From Andalucia godoyi (taxonomy: Eukaryota > Discoba > Jakobea > Jakobida > Andaluciidae): a stretch of 64,000 nt of DNA. Position numbers and translations under genes: made by a program. Location: the NCBI GenBank assembly GCA_009859145.1, contig VRVR01000002.1, forward strand, positions 473,853 to 537,852, in the 5' to 3' direction. The notes beneath the pieces were generated by a model. That model was not told the DNA's origin and made no database searches. It was given only the letters and a program-made list of their open reading frames with translations. Positions within the stretch are counted from its first letter, which is position 1; each line of letters opens with the position of its first letter. This document shows positions 55,966-64,000 of the stretch, one piece after another.

Positions 55966-56685
55966 CTACCTCCTCTTGATCGTCGTCTTGAAATTCTGAA
56001 TGCTCTTTTCGCTGGAAGACCAGATCACCCACTCGGAAAGAGCCGGGAAGTCCTTTTCCTTGGACTCCGCATCGGACTTCTCTCGAAGAGATAGTTCTCG
56101 GTCAACGGCATCCTGGAGTGTCTTTTTAAGAGTCGTTGTCACGATCTGTGATGATTTTGCTGTTTCTGCGTCATCGTTGTCTTTTTCGCATCGAACACCG
56201 ACTATGAGCCTGGGCATTTTGGACTGTTGAGAGGCAAGCGCCACGGTTTGGACGTCGCGGACGGAGTCCACAAACTCCTTGATATGGTCTCTAAATTCTT
56301 GCGAGGCAGGGTCAAGATCGCCATTCACAAGCAGCAACGCTGTCTTCGCTTGCCCAAAGTGCTGTGCAAGATATTTCGATCGCACGCGCGGATGGCCAGG
56401 AATGTCCACGATCGCATTCGCGGTGCCCGCAAAGCGCCCCGCATTCGCGGCCATTGACATGACAGTTCGCACACGAAATCGATTTTCCGTAAACGCATAA
56501 AATAATGTCGTTTTTCCAGAGCCGCAAGGTCCCACAATCAGCGTCGTCGTCGGCTTCGATTTCTGCTGGAAGAACTTTTGGAGGATCCAGACTGTGAGAA
56601 GCAGGACAACGGCTGCACTGAGAACAGACACAAGCAGCTGTGGGCTGAGCTGCAATTCACGTGCAGCATGTGGTTCCGAGGTCAT
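55966..56685 (-). CDS. SRPRB: Signal recognition particle receptor subunit beta
   Basis: About 239 residues from ATG 56685 (MTSEPHAARE). One N-terminal transmembrane helix (about 17-38, LLVSVLSAAVVLLLTVWILQ) anchors it in the ER. The small-GTPase domain has P-loop GPCGSGKTTLFYAF (about 51-64) and G3 VDIPGHPRVRSKY. In place of the usual G4 NKxD or TKxD there is GVRCEKDND, so base recognition is degenerate. It recruits the alpha subunit for co-translational targeting. Length fits (about 240-270). Confidence 0.9.
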   Translation of the reverse strand: MTSEPHAARELQLSPQLLVSVLSAAVVLLLTVWILQKFFQQKSKPTTTLIVGPCGSGKTTLFYAFTENRFRVRTVMSMAANAGRFAGTANAIVDIPGHPRVRSKYLAQHFGQAKTALLLVNGDLDPASQEFRDHIKEFVDSVRDVQTVALASQQSKMPRLIVGVRCEKDNDDAETAKSSQIVTTTLKKTLQDAVDRELSLREKSDAESKEKDFPALSEWVIWSSSEKSIQNFKTTIKRR

Positions 56686-57048
56686 GTTGTCGATTTTTCT
56701 GCAATGCGACCACACAGTGACAGACTTGCAGAGCGCGTAGCTCCTCAGCAGAGCCCTTTAATTTTTTTACTTTTTTGACCTTTTTTCGGAGGCGCACCCC
56801 GTCAGTCAGGTAATGAGTGTTCGCATTGTCGACAGCATTCGACTGCCATCTTTTTCCTGTTTCCCGAACGGTCCTTACAGCAGTTGTGCGATGGGCGCTT
56901 CTCTTTCTTTCTTTCGCTCTTTCTTCTCTCTCTTTTTTATTTTTCTCGTACATTTACACCTGGGAACTACGACTTCCGGTGCTCTAGTGACATTCGCATT
57001 GTACCGCAAATCGTAATCTGGAGCGCCTAGCTACCAGACAAGGGCAGG
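56686..57048. other. Intergenic region between SRPRB and CSN5
   Basis: Promoter of SRPRB and 3' flank of CSN5. Pyrimidine-rich TTTC/CTTT stretch near 56905-56940. No gene. Confidence 0.4.
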
Positions 57049-58147
57049 TTACGACTTATGGCTGGAGCAAGCGCAAAACGCATATCGTTTCGCGATCTCA
57101 CTGGCTACCATGTGGATTTCCTCTCCAATGACAGCAGCAGTGTCTTGCAGAAGCGTGTCGCCGCTCACGTTCGCCACAGTGCTTCCAGGTGCCCCCAGAG
57201 GTTTGGCAGCCGGAAGCGGCTGGGATCTCCTTCTTTTTGCTTCAGACTCTCCTAACGACACTCGCTCTGCAGGAGGCAGCGCACCGGAAAAGGAATGAGA
57301 GTACTGCTGGACCTTGGTGCAGCAGTCATTGATCCGTGCAGCAGTGAATTCTCGAGCATTCAAGAGAGGAGATGCAGCAAGCGTCTGACCCCAGTACGTT
57401 TCCCACAGTCCTTCCAAGATCCTTGTTTCTGTCGAAGACCGGAAGTACGAAACCTGGAGCCTGTAGTACTTGTTCGCATGGACTCCATATTCCTCCACCT
57501 TTTCCGACGGAATTGAGGCCACCTTTGCTTCTGTCTTGGCAAGCTGTTTTGCGGCAGATACACTGCTTGCGGCGCCACTCGCAGTTTCCTGAGCAGCCAC
57601 AGGTAGGGTACGAAATGCACCGAGATCGACTTTTCCTGAGCTCATAGTGCGCTTTGGGTCAATGACGATAGCAAGGAAAGGATCCTGGTGAGACTGCTGC
57701 AATTCCTGCGTGGAAACGTCGATACCGGACAGCCAACACCCGTATCCTGGATGCGAGTGATACCACCCCACTACGTTCTCTACCCGCCCGACCGCAGACG
57801 ACGCGGACACATACTGCGCAGAGTACTCGTATGCCTGTTCCTGCGCATTCACCCGTGTTTCCGTTCCCTCAACGGGCAGCGCAAACGCATCCAAGACGAT
57901 AAACGTGTCTCCGTCAATTGCTCCTTGCATAAGGCCCATGACTTCGAGATCGCCTCCCGACCGCGTATGCATGATCATTTTCAGAAGAGCAAGTGCAGAT
58001 ATCTTGGCGTGTCGAAAGTACCTTGGGTCACGGGTCCACGGTTTCGAGAACAGCACGTCCCGCTGCTGCTGTGGATTGTATTTGTACAATGAATCTCCAT
58101 CCAAAGTTTGAATCGAGTTTTCCACCACAAACTGTCTCAATGCTCCA

Positions 58148-58178
<31 letters not shown>

Positions 58179-58191
58179 CTGACGCCGACAT
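57049..58191 (-). CDS. CSN5: COP9 signalosome subunit 5 (JAB1)
   Basis: A 380-residue protein. After a Ser-Ala repeat start (from a GATGCC-type microsatellite) come YKYNPQQQRDVLFSKPWTRD, YFRHAKISALALLKMIMHTR and GDLEVMGLMQGAIDGDTFIV. The JAMM metalloprotease motif is intact: EVMGLMQG gives the glutamate, and VGWYHSHPGYGCWLSGIDVS (about 139-158) gives H-S-H-P and the downstream D. DLGAFRTLP and a C-terminal helical region also fit. It is the catalytic subunit that removes NEDD8 from cullins. It diverges from TRM10 across 260 bp. Confidence 0.97.
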
Positions 58192-58451
58192 TCAATACAA
58201 TTCCAATACTGATACCAATAGCAACAAGAACGACAGCGATTAATTTCACAAAAAATCTTGCCAATCTCCTCGTCCTGCTTTTTTTTTTACGTCTGGGGAT
58301 GCCACGACCAGGCAGCAGTGTCGCCACCTGTCGACATGCATCTCTGCAGTGGCGAAAGACAAGTAAGATGCGACGAGAGCTCAAACGAGAGGGGCGCTGA
58401 CGGGAGTTCGATTGTGAATATTCGCACGAAGACTGAGAGAGGCCGCTTCCA
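58192..58451. promoter_or_regulatory. Divergent promoter region of CSN5 and TRM10
   Basis: 260 bp separate the two ATGs, so the promoters must be compact and possibly shared. There is a poly-T run at about 58280-58289 and no clear TATA element. Confidence 0.5.
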
Positions 58452-59378
58452 ATGTCCACAAATGCGAGCGGCAGTAATAAAATGACGGCACCGAGTGCGA
58501 CTGCGGGTGCCAATGCGAGTGACTCTGCAGTTGTTATTGTTGCTGCTGTTGCTGACAGTTCCGGAGGCGGCTCGTCGGCTCATCAACTGGCTCCGGCTCC
58601 GAGTGCCGTACATCCGGATCGAATCAAGTCGAAGAACGAGATCAAGCGAGAAAAGCGGACGCAGCTCAATAAGGAGGCGTGGGACAGGAAACGCTTGAAA
58701 AAACGAGAAACCGAGAAGGAGAAACGAAAGATACGAAACACGTACTTGTCTCCGGAAGCAAAAGATGCGTTGAAGCAGGAAGAAAGGCGGCAGCAAGATC
58801 GGGCGACGCATGCCCATGTTCTTGGACCGGTGCTGGTCGTTGACATGCAATGGAATAGTATTATGCAAGCCAAGGAGAAGAGGGCAGCGACGTCGCAAGT
58901 GAAGGAGTCGTATGCCGCCAATCGAAAATGTGAGTCGCCTTTTCAGTTTTGGATCACTTCATACGATGATGCCTTGTTCTCACACATCACAGGCCGAAAT
59001 TCGTGGCTCGCCCACAAGTCGTCGGAGCACCTGCTGGATGCATTCCGCGACAAGTTGAGCAGTCTTGTGTACCTCACCGCGGATTCTCCAAACACCCTGT
59101 CGACGCTGAACGAACACGATATTTACATCATTGGCGGGTTCGTGGATCGCAACCGTCACAAGAACACAACAGAAGACTGGTCTGCTTCGCATGGCATTCG
59201 CACGGCACGGTTACCGATTGCAAATGTGACAGTTGTGCTTACGATCAACCAAGTCGTGGAGATTCTGTGTCACGCACGAGCACACGGCGATTGGAAACGG
59301 GCTGTGGAAGCCGTCGTCCCCAGTCGAAAGGTGAAGGCACAAGGAAAAGACGCAGTCGAAGTACTTGCAAGTCTCTAA
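58452..59378 (+). CDS. TRM10: tRNA (guanine-N1)-methyltransferase, TRM10 family
   Basis: A 308-residue protein. A charged, lysine-rich N-terminus (about residues 55-110) precedes the SPOUT domain. HVLGPVLVVDMQWNSIM is the first strand and D...M helix; later NEHDIYIIGGFVDRNRHKN and SHGIRTARLPIANV form the cofactor-binding knot characteristic of TRM10 (Y.IGG.VD.N..K and A...I.TA.LPI). NQVVEILCHARAHGDWKRAV completes the domain. The family methylates position 9 of tRNA. There is no obvious mitochondrial signal, so it is probably cytosolic or nuclear. A copy of the dispersed repeat begins about 135 bp downstream. Confidence 0.95.
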   Translation: MSTNASGSNKMTAPSATAGANASDSAVVIVAAVADSSGGGSSAHQLAPAPSAVHPDRIKSKNEIKREKRTQLNKEAWDRKRLKKRETEKEKRKIRNTYLSPEAKDALKQEERRQQDRATHAHVLGPVLVVDMQWNSIMQAKEKRAATSQVKESYAANRKCESPFQFWITSYDDALFSHITGRNSWLAHKSSEHLLDAFRDKLSSLVYLTADSPNTLSTLNEHDIYIIGGFVDRNRHKNTTEDWSASHGIRTARLPIANVTVVLTINQVVEILCHARAHGDWKRAVEAVVPSRKVKAQGKDAVEVLASL

Positions 59379-60213
59379 CCCAGCCAATGCGTCATCGCCA
59401 CGGGGACACCATCCATCAGTCGGATATTTTTCCCCCTGTCCGAGTGATGCGTGCCTGCTGCCTTCATGCGAATCATTTTCCATGTTTTCCCTTTTTCCCC
59501 CCCTTCCTGCACTGCTCGCCAAAACATGAATCATGATTGATCATCATCCGCTAAGCTGTCACCGAAGACAGATCCAGTTTGGGGCGAGCACCACCTCTTC
59601 CATGCAGATTGCTCTGCATCAACGGGTCATCGCAACTACGAGATTCTTGGTCATCGCTATCTTCGGGGCATGGCCGGTTTGAGTTCGTTGGGAAGATCCC
59701 CCCCTTTGGAGTCATGAGATGCTTTGCCATTGATGAAACATGCTGCTTGAGGGTTCAATTATATATTAAAGGGCACGAACAGACGTAAAAAGAACGTGAA
59801 GAATGAAGAAATTCTGGACTTGACTACGGTAAGAACATCGCGTCCCACCAGGGCCAAGAAAAAAGCCTTCCAGAATGATGCTGTTTGATGTTCAACATCG
59901 ATACACAAAAGCTGTCAACCGTCGCAGCTGCTGAGTCGGCAAGTGTTTGACCTGCTCTGCACTGCTCTTCAGGCCTGCACAACAAAACATATACAAATAT
60001 ATATATATATATAAAATCAGCGCTAAATGCGTTCACGAACTCCTCCTTTTCTCCTCCCTCTCTTTTAATTTTTTACTTTCCGTCTACTTTTTCCTTCCTC
60101 AAAATAAAAAGAAAGGGGAAGAAGGGGAAAGAGGAAACAGTTGTCACGCCGATCACTGAAACTTTACTGCTGAATCAAGAACAATCTCTTCGCTATTATT
60201 CTCGTGCAAACCA
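59379..60213. other. Intergenic region downstream of TRM10
   Basis: Holds copy B of the dispersed repeat (59514-59842, separate entry), a TATATATATATATA run near 59997-60014 and the promoter of the C2-arrestin gene. Confidence 0.5.
59514..59842 (+). repeat. Dispersed repeat of about 330 bp, copy B
   Basis: Matches copy A (34414-34746) along its whole length, in the same orientation. The two differ mainly in a patch near 59676-59732, where copy A has an extra poly-T. Both copies start near GCTCGCCA and end at GGTAAGAACATCGCG. The rest of the flanks differ, so this is a dispersed repeat and not a duplicated chromosome block. See copy A for internal features. Confidence 0.9.
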
Positions 60214-62583
60214 ATGGGGTCGTCGGAACACAGGCTTACGCTGACTGTCTTGTATGCCGTGGATCTTCCAATTGCAGATGTGATTGGAACCACGGATCCG
60301 TACGTCGTGGCGAATATTGCAGGAAGGGATCCTGCGGTATTTGCGCAGAAGACGGCGGTGGTTCATGGGAATTGGAAAAACCCTACCTGGAACCACACCA
60401 TGGTGTTCGAGAAAGTCCGCCTTCTGGATTCCGTAGTGCTCACCGTCTTTGACTGGGACTCATGGTCTGCACATGATGTGGTTGGCATTGCTCGTATCTC
60501 GCTCTCGAACATCGTTGCTTCTGTTTTCCAGAATGGCAAGGAGAATTCATCTGGGCCGTTTTACTGTCCGCTGGAGAGCCCGTGCATTCGCGGGGCGATT
60601 GTGGTGTCTGCGGAACTTGATCCGTTGCCTGTGCGTGGCTCGGATGGGTCGTGGCTACCCCCGACGCGCCCTATCCTTCATCTTCCTTGCAAGCCTATGA
60701 CGTCTGTTCCGGGTGTGCACATTTTCTGCACCGTCCCAGGCCAGAAAAACCCAGTGCCCTTGTCGAAGTCCAAGGATGCGAAAAAGGATACCTACGATGG
60801 CGCCATTGTTGTGCAATCGGGAGATGTCTTGCGTGCAAACGTCATTGTCTTGACTGACGCTCCTGTGGCGTTGCGCTCTCTTTGCGCGTACATCAAGGGT
60901 ACTGTCAAGGGCCACAAAGCCGCTCTTGAGGGGGAGCTGAACAACGGAATTCTCATATCGACTGCTGTCAATGTTCTGCAACAGCCGTGCTCGTCGACAT
61001 CAGGAAACCCAGACGGAGTATCATCGTATACACTGTTGCAAGCTGGCAGACATGTCTATCCGCTGGACACATTCTTTCCGGACGGTCTGCCATCGTCTGC
61101 CGTTTTCAAGAAGGATGCGACCATCAAGTACAAACTCGTTCTGACAGCCGATATCGTGGATCGACCGGATGTTCGAATCAAAATACCTATTCGTGTGATC
61201 AGTCCTCAAGACCTTTCCAGCACAAACGTGCTTCCTGATGGGAATGCAAGCAATCGTGCCCCGGTTTCCATGAAAGTGTCGAAGACTCCTCTATTAGCTC
61301 CGGGACCCGTGACGATGGAGGCGACGCTGCTCCGTGGGATCGTTGCACCAGGCCAGGAGATTGAGCTGAAGCTGCATGTCGAGAATCAAGCGAACAGTCC
61401 CATCAGGAACGTTGATGTTATGTTGGAACGGTTGTCTTGGTATAATGGTCCGATTGGCATTCCCCTCCGGGAGCCTGCTTTTCCAAACCCATTGAAAGTG
61501 CGATTTGACCCTCCTATTTGTCGCGGAGATGTTCGAGATCAACTGATCATTGTCGAGCTTCCCTCCATATCTTCAAAGGATGGAGCAACATTGGTGCATT
61601 CATTTTCGAGAAACAAGTTCGCCATTGCTTACGAAATCGCAGTTACTCTGGACATCCCACAGTGTCGAGATATTTCGATGGCATTCCCTGTTACTGTCAA
61701 GATTCCAATGGAGGCCAGCGCCTCTCGGATGACTTCAGGAAGCGGGTCTGCCATCCGGACAGCTGCAAAGAGTATTGACTCTCGTCCGCAACAGTGGCAT
61801 GCATCCCAAGTGCTTGCATGGGCAACCATTCGTGGCAAACTAGACACAACATCGTCCTTGTTAAATATCGTTCTTCGGGATCTTGAAGTTACTGGTCGTG
61901 AATTGCTGACTGTTTCGTGCGACGACTGGAAGCGTTTTCTTGAACAGCTGCTTTCCGGGGGCAGCAAAAAGTCCTCCTCCGACTCCGTCAGCCAAGCCGG
62001 GGGATGGGCAACGAAATCCGAAGTGCGACATCTTGTCCTTGCGCATCGGAAACTAATTCGAAAGTGGTGTTTCCCCCGCTTGTGTCTCGCGCACCTCGGA
62101 ATGGAGCCGTATGCCGATGTTGTAGAACGTGCAGACATTTCATACGATGAGTGGTTCTTGCTAGGTCGCTGCGATTCCTTTGAAGAGGGTGCCGAGCGGT
62201 TGGTCAAATTGTTCGGATTCACGTACGGTGCTGCACTGCGGTTGCAACGACACCTCCACAAGGAGTGGCTGCATCACAAGAAAGTAGTTGACAAAAAGTA
62301 CCCTCCTACCTCCGTTTTGAATGCAGCTCGATCCGCCATACGCGGCGAGGACTCCAGTGACAGCTCTTCAGACAGTTCGTGCTCCTCGGATTCTGATATG
62401 GAATGTGTTTCTGTGCATGCTCGTCGTGAGAAAGAAGGTCGAAAGAAGCGCAGGGCTGAAGCGAAGAAGAAGGTGGCAGAAGCACCATCGAAAGTTGCTC
62501 AACAGATTTCAAATGAGGCAAAACACGTTGCTGACGAAGTCGCTGCGATGGGAAACACTTTGATTTCCAAACTCAAGTTTTGA
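60214..62583 (+). CDS. C2-domain arrestin-like protein with a possible SAM-type domain
   Basis: A 789-residue protein. Residues 1-130 are a C2 domain (LTVLYAVDLPIADVIGTTDP, then WNHTMVFEK and VFDWDSWSAHDVVGIARI); aspartates for calcium binding are present (D at TTDP and DWD). An arrestin-type double beta sandwich follows (about 150-500; ANVIVLTDAPVALRSLCAYI, then a second half with APGQEIELKLHVENQANSPI). Residues about 530-600 (WHASQVLAWATIRGKLDTTS, then TGRELLTVSCDDWKRFLEQL) look like a SAM-like helical domain. A Ser/Asp-rich region and lysine-rich coiled coil end the protein. C2-arrestin-SAM layouts occur in Dictyostelium Adc proteins, so a role in membrane trafficking or receptor sorting is likely. 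Confidence 0.82.
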   Translation: MGSSEHRLTLTVLYAVDLPIADVIGTTDPYVVANIAGRDPAVFAQKTAVVHGNWKNPTWNHTMVFEKVRLLDSVVLTVFDWDSWSAHDVVGIARISLSNIVASVFQNGKENSSGPFYCPLESPCIRGAIVVSAELDPLPVRGSDGSWLPPTRPILHLPCKPMTSVPGVHIFCTVPGQKNPVPLSKSKDAKKDTYDGAIVVQSGDVLRANVIVLTDAPVALRSLCAYIKGTVKGHKAALEGELNNGILISTAVNVLQQPCSSTSGNPDGVSSYTLLQAGRHVYPLDTFFPDGLPSSAVFKKDATIKYKLVLTADIVDRPDVRIKIPIRVISPQDLSSTNVLPDGNASNRAPVSMKVSKTPLLAPGPVTMEATLLRGIVAPGQEIELKLHVENQANSPIRNVDVMLERLSWYNGPIGIPLREPAFPNPLKVRFDPPICRGDVRDQLIIVELPSISSKDGATLVHSFSRNKFAIAYEIAVTLDIPQCRDISMAFPVTVKIPMEASASRMTSGSGSAIRTAAKSIDSRPQQWHASQVLAWATIRGKLDTTSSLLNIVLRDLEVTGRELLTVSCDDWKRFLEQLLSGGSKKSSSDSVSQAGGWATKSEVRHLVLAHRKLIRKWCFPRLCLAHLGMEPYADVVERADISYDEWFLLGRCDSFEEGAERLVKLFGFTYGAALRLQRHLHKEWLHHKKVVDKKYPPTSVLNAARSAIRGEDSSDSSSDSSCSSDSDMECVSVHARREKEGRKKRRAEAKKKVAEAPSKVAQQISNEAKHVADEVAAMGNTLISKLKF

Positions 62584-63359
62584 CGGTCATACGATTCCAT
62601 ATCAACCAGTTCTTTCCTTGTGTGATGCATGAGATAGCATAAAGCCATTGCCTTTTCATGTTTCCCTTCCCTTTTCCCGCAGTGACAGTACCAGTATCCA
62701 TCGTCCATCGCTGGACTATTGTCCATCAGGTTAGATGCAAAAACGTCCTTCCAATCCATTCTTCCTCATCTTACTGCTTGTGTTTCGGATAAAAGGGGAA
62801 ACGTTGAGGGTGTCTTTTTCAAAAACCAAGTATGGGGATTTGTAGCACTTTATACAGCGAACAAAACGACTATGTGCGATGGCGTGGGGGTTTTGTTAGA
62901 GAACCGTTATGCTCGCGTTTACTTGATCCTAGGAAATGTGCATTATTGGAGATATCGAACAGCATATGCATTCTTCAACTATTTAAACGCATTGTGTTGG
63001 CCATACTCGATTCACATCATGAGTGTGTTGTATGGAACACTGAGGTGACAATCATCGCTTGATAATCACAATGGAACGGTTCGTGTATGTGCTCAGACTA
63101 CGACGAATTAATTAATTTAAAAAAAAACGATCACAAAGTATTTATGCAACACCGAAATGGCGCACCAAACACGGAAAATGGTCCACAACACTTTTTCTCA
63201 GATAATGCTTGGGACTGGTAGAGTCGCGGACGGCGAGCAATCTGGCAAAAGAAATTCTCTTGGGGACGACGCCGTTCAGGAGTTATACGTAAAATATTAA
63301 TTACCTAATTCCCGACTACAGTCGTTTATTTCGCGCGAAGAATGCTTTCTTATCGTAAA

Positions 63360-63385
63360 GGCAGGTATTCTTGCCGGTTTTTTCG
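63360..63385 (+). repeat. Hairpin-forming direct repeat, first copy
   Basis: First of two copies of a 24-25 bp sequence; the inverted GGCA/TGCC pair would make a small hairpin. Confidence 0.9.
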
Positions 63386-63556
63386 CACTTGTCATGCCGG
63401 GTCATTGTCGGGTCATTCCAATTAAAAACCATCCGATTTTTTTTTCAAATTCGTGTTCAGCGCAGCGAACTCCATGCGTTTCGTTTTTAAAAATTTCTTC
63501 TGGTAATGTTCATTGTATTGTTATCAGCACTGCAAAATGGTCGAAATTTAATTAAG

Positions 63557-63582
63557 AGGCAGGTATTCTTGCCGGTTTTTTG
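63557..63582 (+). repeat. Hairpin-forming direct repeat, second copy
   Basis: GGCAGGTATTCTTGCCGGTT followed by T's, identical to the copy at 63360-63385, about 197 bp away. It lies about 65 bp before the start of the ORF at the window edge. Confidence 0.9.
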
Positions 63583-63644
63583 CTGAAAATGTTTTGGCGC
63601 GCTTTCTTCTTTCTTCCGTTCGTTTTTCATCAAAACCAATCAGA

Positions 63645-64000
63645 ATGGTCAAAAAACGATCCTCTACCGGAAGAACAGCGAATTCGGACGCGCAGCTCAC
63701 GAAAGACGTCCTTGCGCATATCATTAACGGTGTCAAGTACAAAGATCTGCAATCTCCTGAACGAACCGTGCGCAAGTACGTTGGTATCTATTACGACGTG
63801 ATCCTCGATGAGCTCAACGACTGTGCTCGAAGCGTGTTTATGGAAACGCAAGGTAGGCAGCCTCAAGCCTTTCATCCTATCGTGCCAACAGAAGATGAAA
63901 GACGACGTACAAAGATCCCGGAAGCGCTGCACCAGTTCATCGACATGAATCACCTCGAAGAAGTCGTTTCCTTCTTTGGGAAAGCAGGACGGCCGCCTGT
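63645..64000 (+). CDS. N-terminal part of an unrecognised protein, possibly from a mobile element
   Basis: The frame from ATG 63645 (MVKKRSSTGR) stays open to the window end, at least 118 residues. It has a basic start, then a helical stretch (LTKDVLAHIINGVKYKDLQS) that could be a helix-turn-helix, then ILDELNDCARSVFMETQGRQ and FIDMNHLEEVVSFFGKAGRP. A helix-turn-helix followed by a GRP motif occurs in several transposase families, and hairpin direct repeats lie just upstream, so an element is possible. I cannot assign a family. A GGTAGG at 63853 could be a splice donor. Confidence 0.5.
   Translation, partial: MVKKRSSTGRTANSDAQLTKDVLAHIINGVKYKDLQSPERTVRKYVGIYYDVILDELNDCARSVFMETQGRQPQAFHPIVPTEDERRRTKIPEALHQFIDMNHLEEVVSFFGKAGRPP

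Larger units (their letters stand above)
62584..63644. other. AT-richer accessory region with a 24 bp direct repeat
   Basis: About 1 kb without an intact gene. The frames at 62719-63048 and 62832-63062 are protein-like in parts but overlap one another and lack good starts. AGGCAGGTATTCTTGCCGG, itself a hairpin (GGCA...TGCC), occurs at about 63359 and again at about 63556. The region also has an AATTAATTAATTTAAAAAAA tract near 63107. Confidence 0.5.

Noticed and set aside
59997-60014. TATATA run as a promoter for the C2-arrestin gene
   Set aside because: It lies about 200 bp upstream and is a simple repeat; nothing else supports it.
62719-63048. 109-residue frame in the AT-rich region
   Set aside because: Lacks a good ATG near its start and overlaps another frame of similar quality; no domain.
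1-64000. tRNA, rRNA and CRISPR-like arrays
   Set aside because: No cloverleaf with matching T-loop, no rRNA core and no regularly spaced repeat-spacer pattern was seen by eye; tandem repeats here are simple microsatellites.

Overview
The window is eukaryotic nuclear DNA from a protist that builds motile flagella. It has about 28 protein-coding genes on both strands, closely spaced and mostly without introns. I can support introns in only three genes: 56, 71 and 151 nt long, all GT...AG. TAA, TAG and TGA all end genes. Axonemal genes (an outer-arm dynein heavy chain in one 13.6 kb exon, a DNAI4/IC138-like intermediate chain, a SPATA17-like IQ protein) sit beside general eukaryotic genes (FEN1, proteasome beta-6, CSN5, SRP receptor beta, complex I NDUFB8, TRM10, PIAS, Mis18). 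I cannot name the organism; a free-living heterotrophic flagellate fits.

Layout. 1-8 kb: C-terminal end of an unknown protein, phospholipase B-like protein, D123/Cdc123 protein, PIAS SUMO ligase, Mis18. 8-20 kb: secretory and membrane genes (mid-SUN protein, a large GPI-type cysteine-rich surface protein, a smaller secreted protein, a secreted cyclophilin, a two-exon tail-anchored protein). 20.7-34.3 kb: dynein heavy chain. 35-44 kb: two adjacent fucosyltransferase-type glycosyltransferases, an unknown protein, FEN1, and a nucleotidyltransferase divergent from it. 44-47 kb: DNAI4-like protein. 47.9-49.6 kb: an IS607-type transposon remnant with a serine recombinase and Fanzor pieces. 49.8-62.6 kb: proteasome beta-6, NDUFB8, homocysteine methyltransferase, SPATA17-like, a helical-repeat protein, SRP receptor beta, CSN5, TRM10 and a C2-arrestin protein. 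62.6-64 kb: AT-richer DNA with a direct repeat and the start of an unidentified, possibly mobile-element ORF.

The most notable signal is a scattered family of IS607/Fanzor sequences. The main copy has a recombinase ORF with its catalytic residues. Its 3' end overlaps, in another frame, the broken N-terminal part of a Fanzor (eukaryotic TnpB-like, RNA-guided nuclease family), and a Fanzor zinc ribbon lies just beyond on the opposite strand. Three further decayed pieces lie near 4.3, 35.4 and 41.6 kb; the one at 4.3 kb seems to join the start of the recombinase to the end of the Fanzor. A separate repeat of about 330 bp occurs twice, each time just downstream of a plus-strand gene. All similarities were judged by eye, without database searches.
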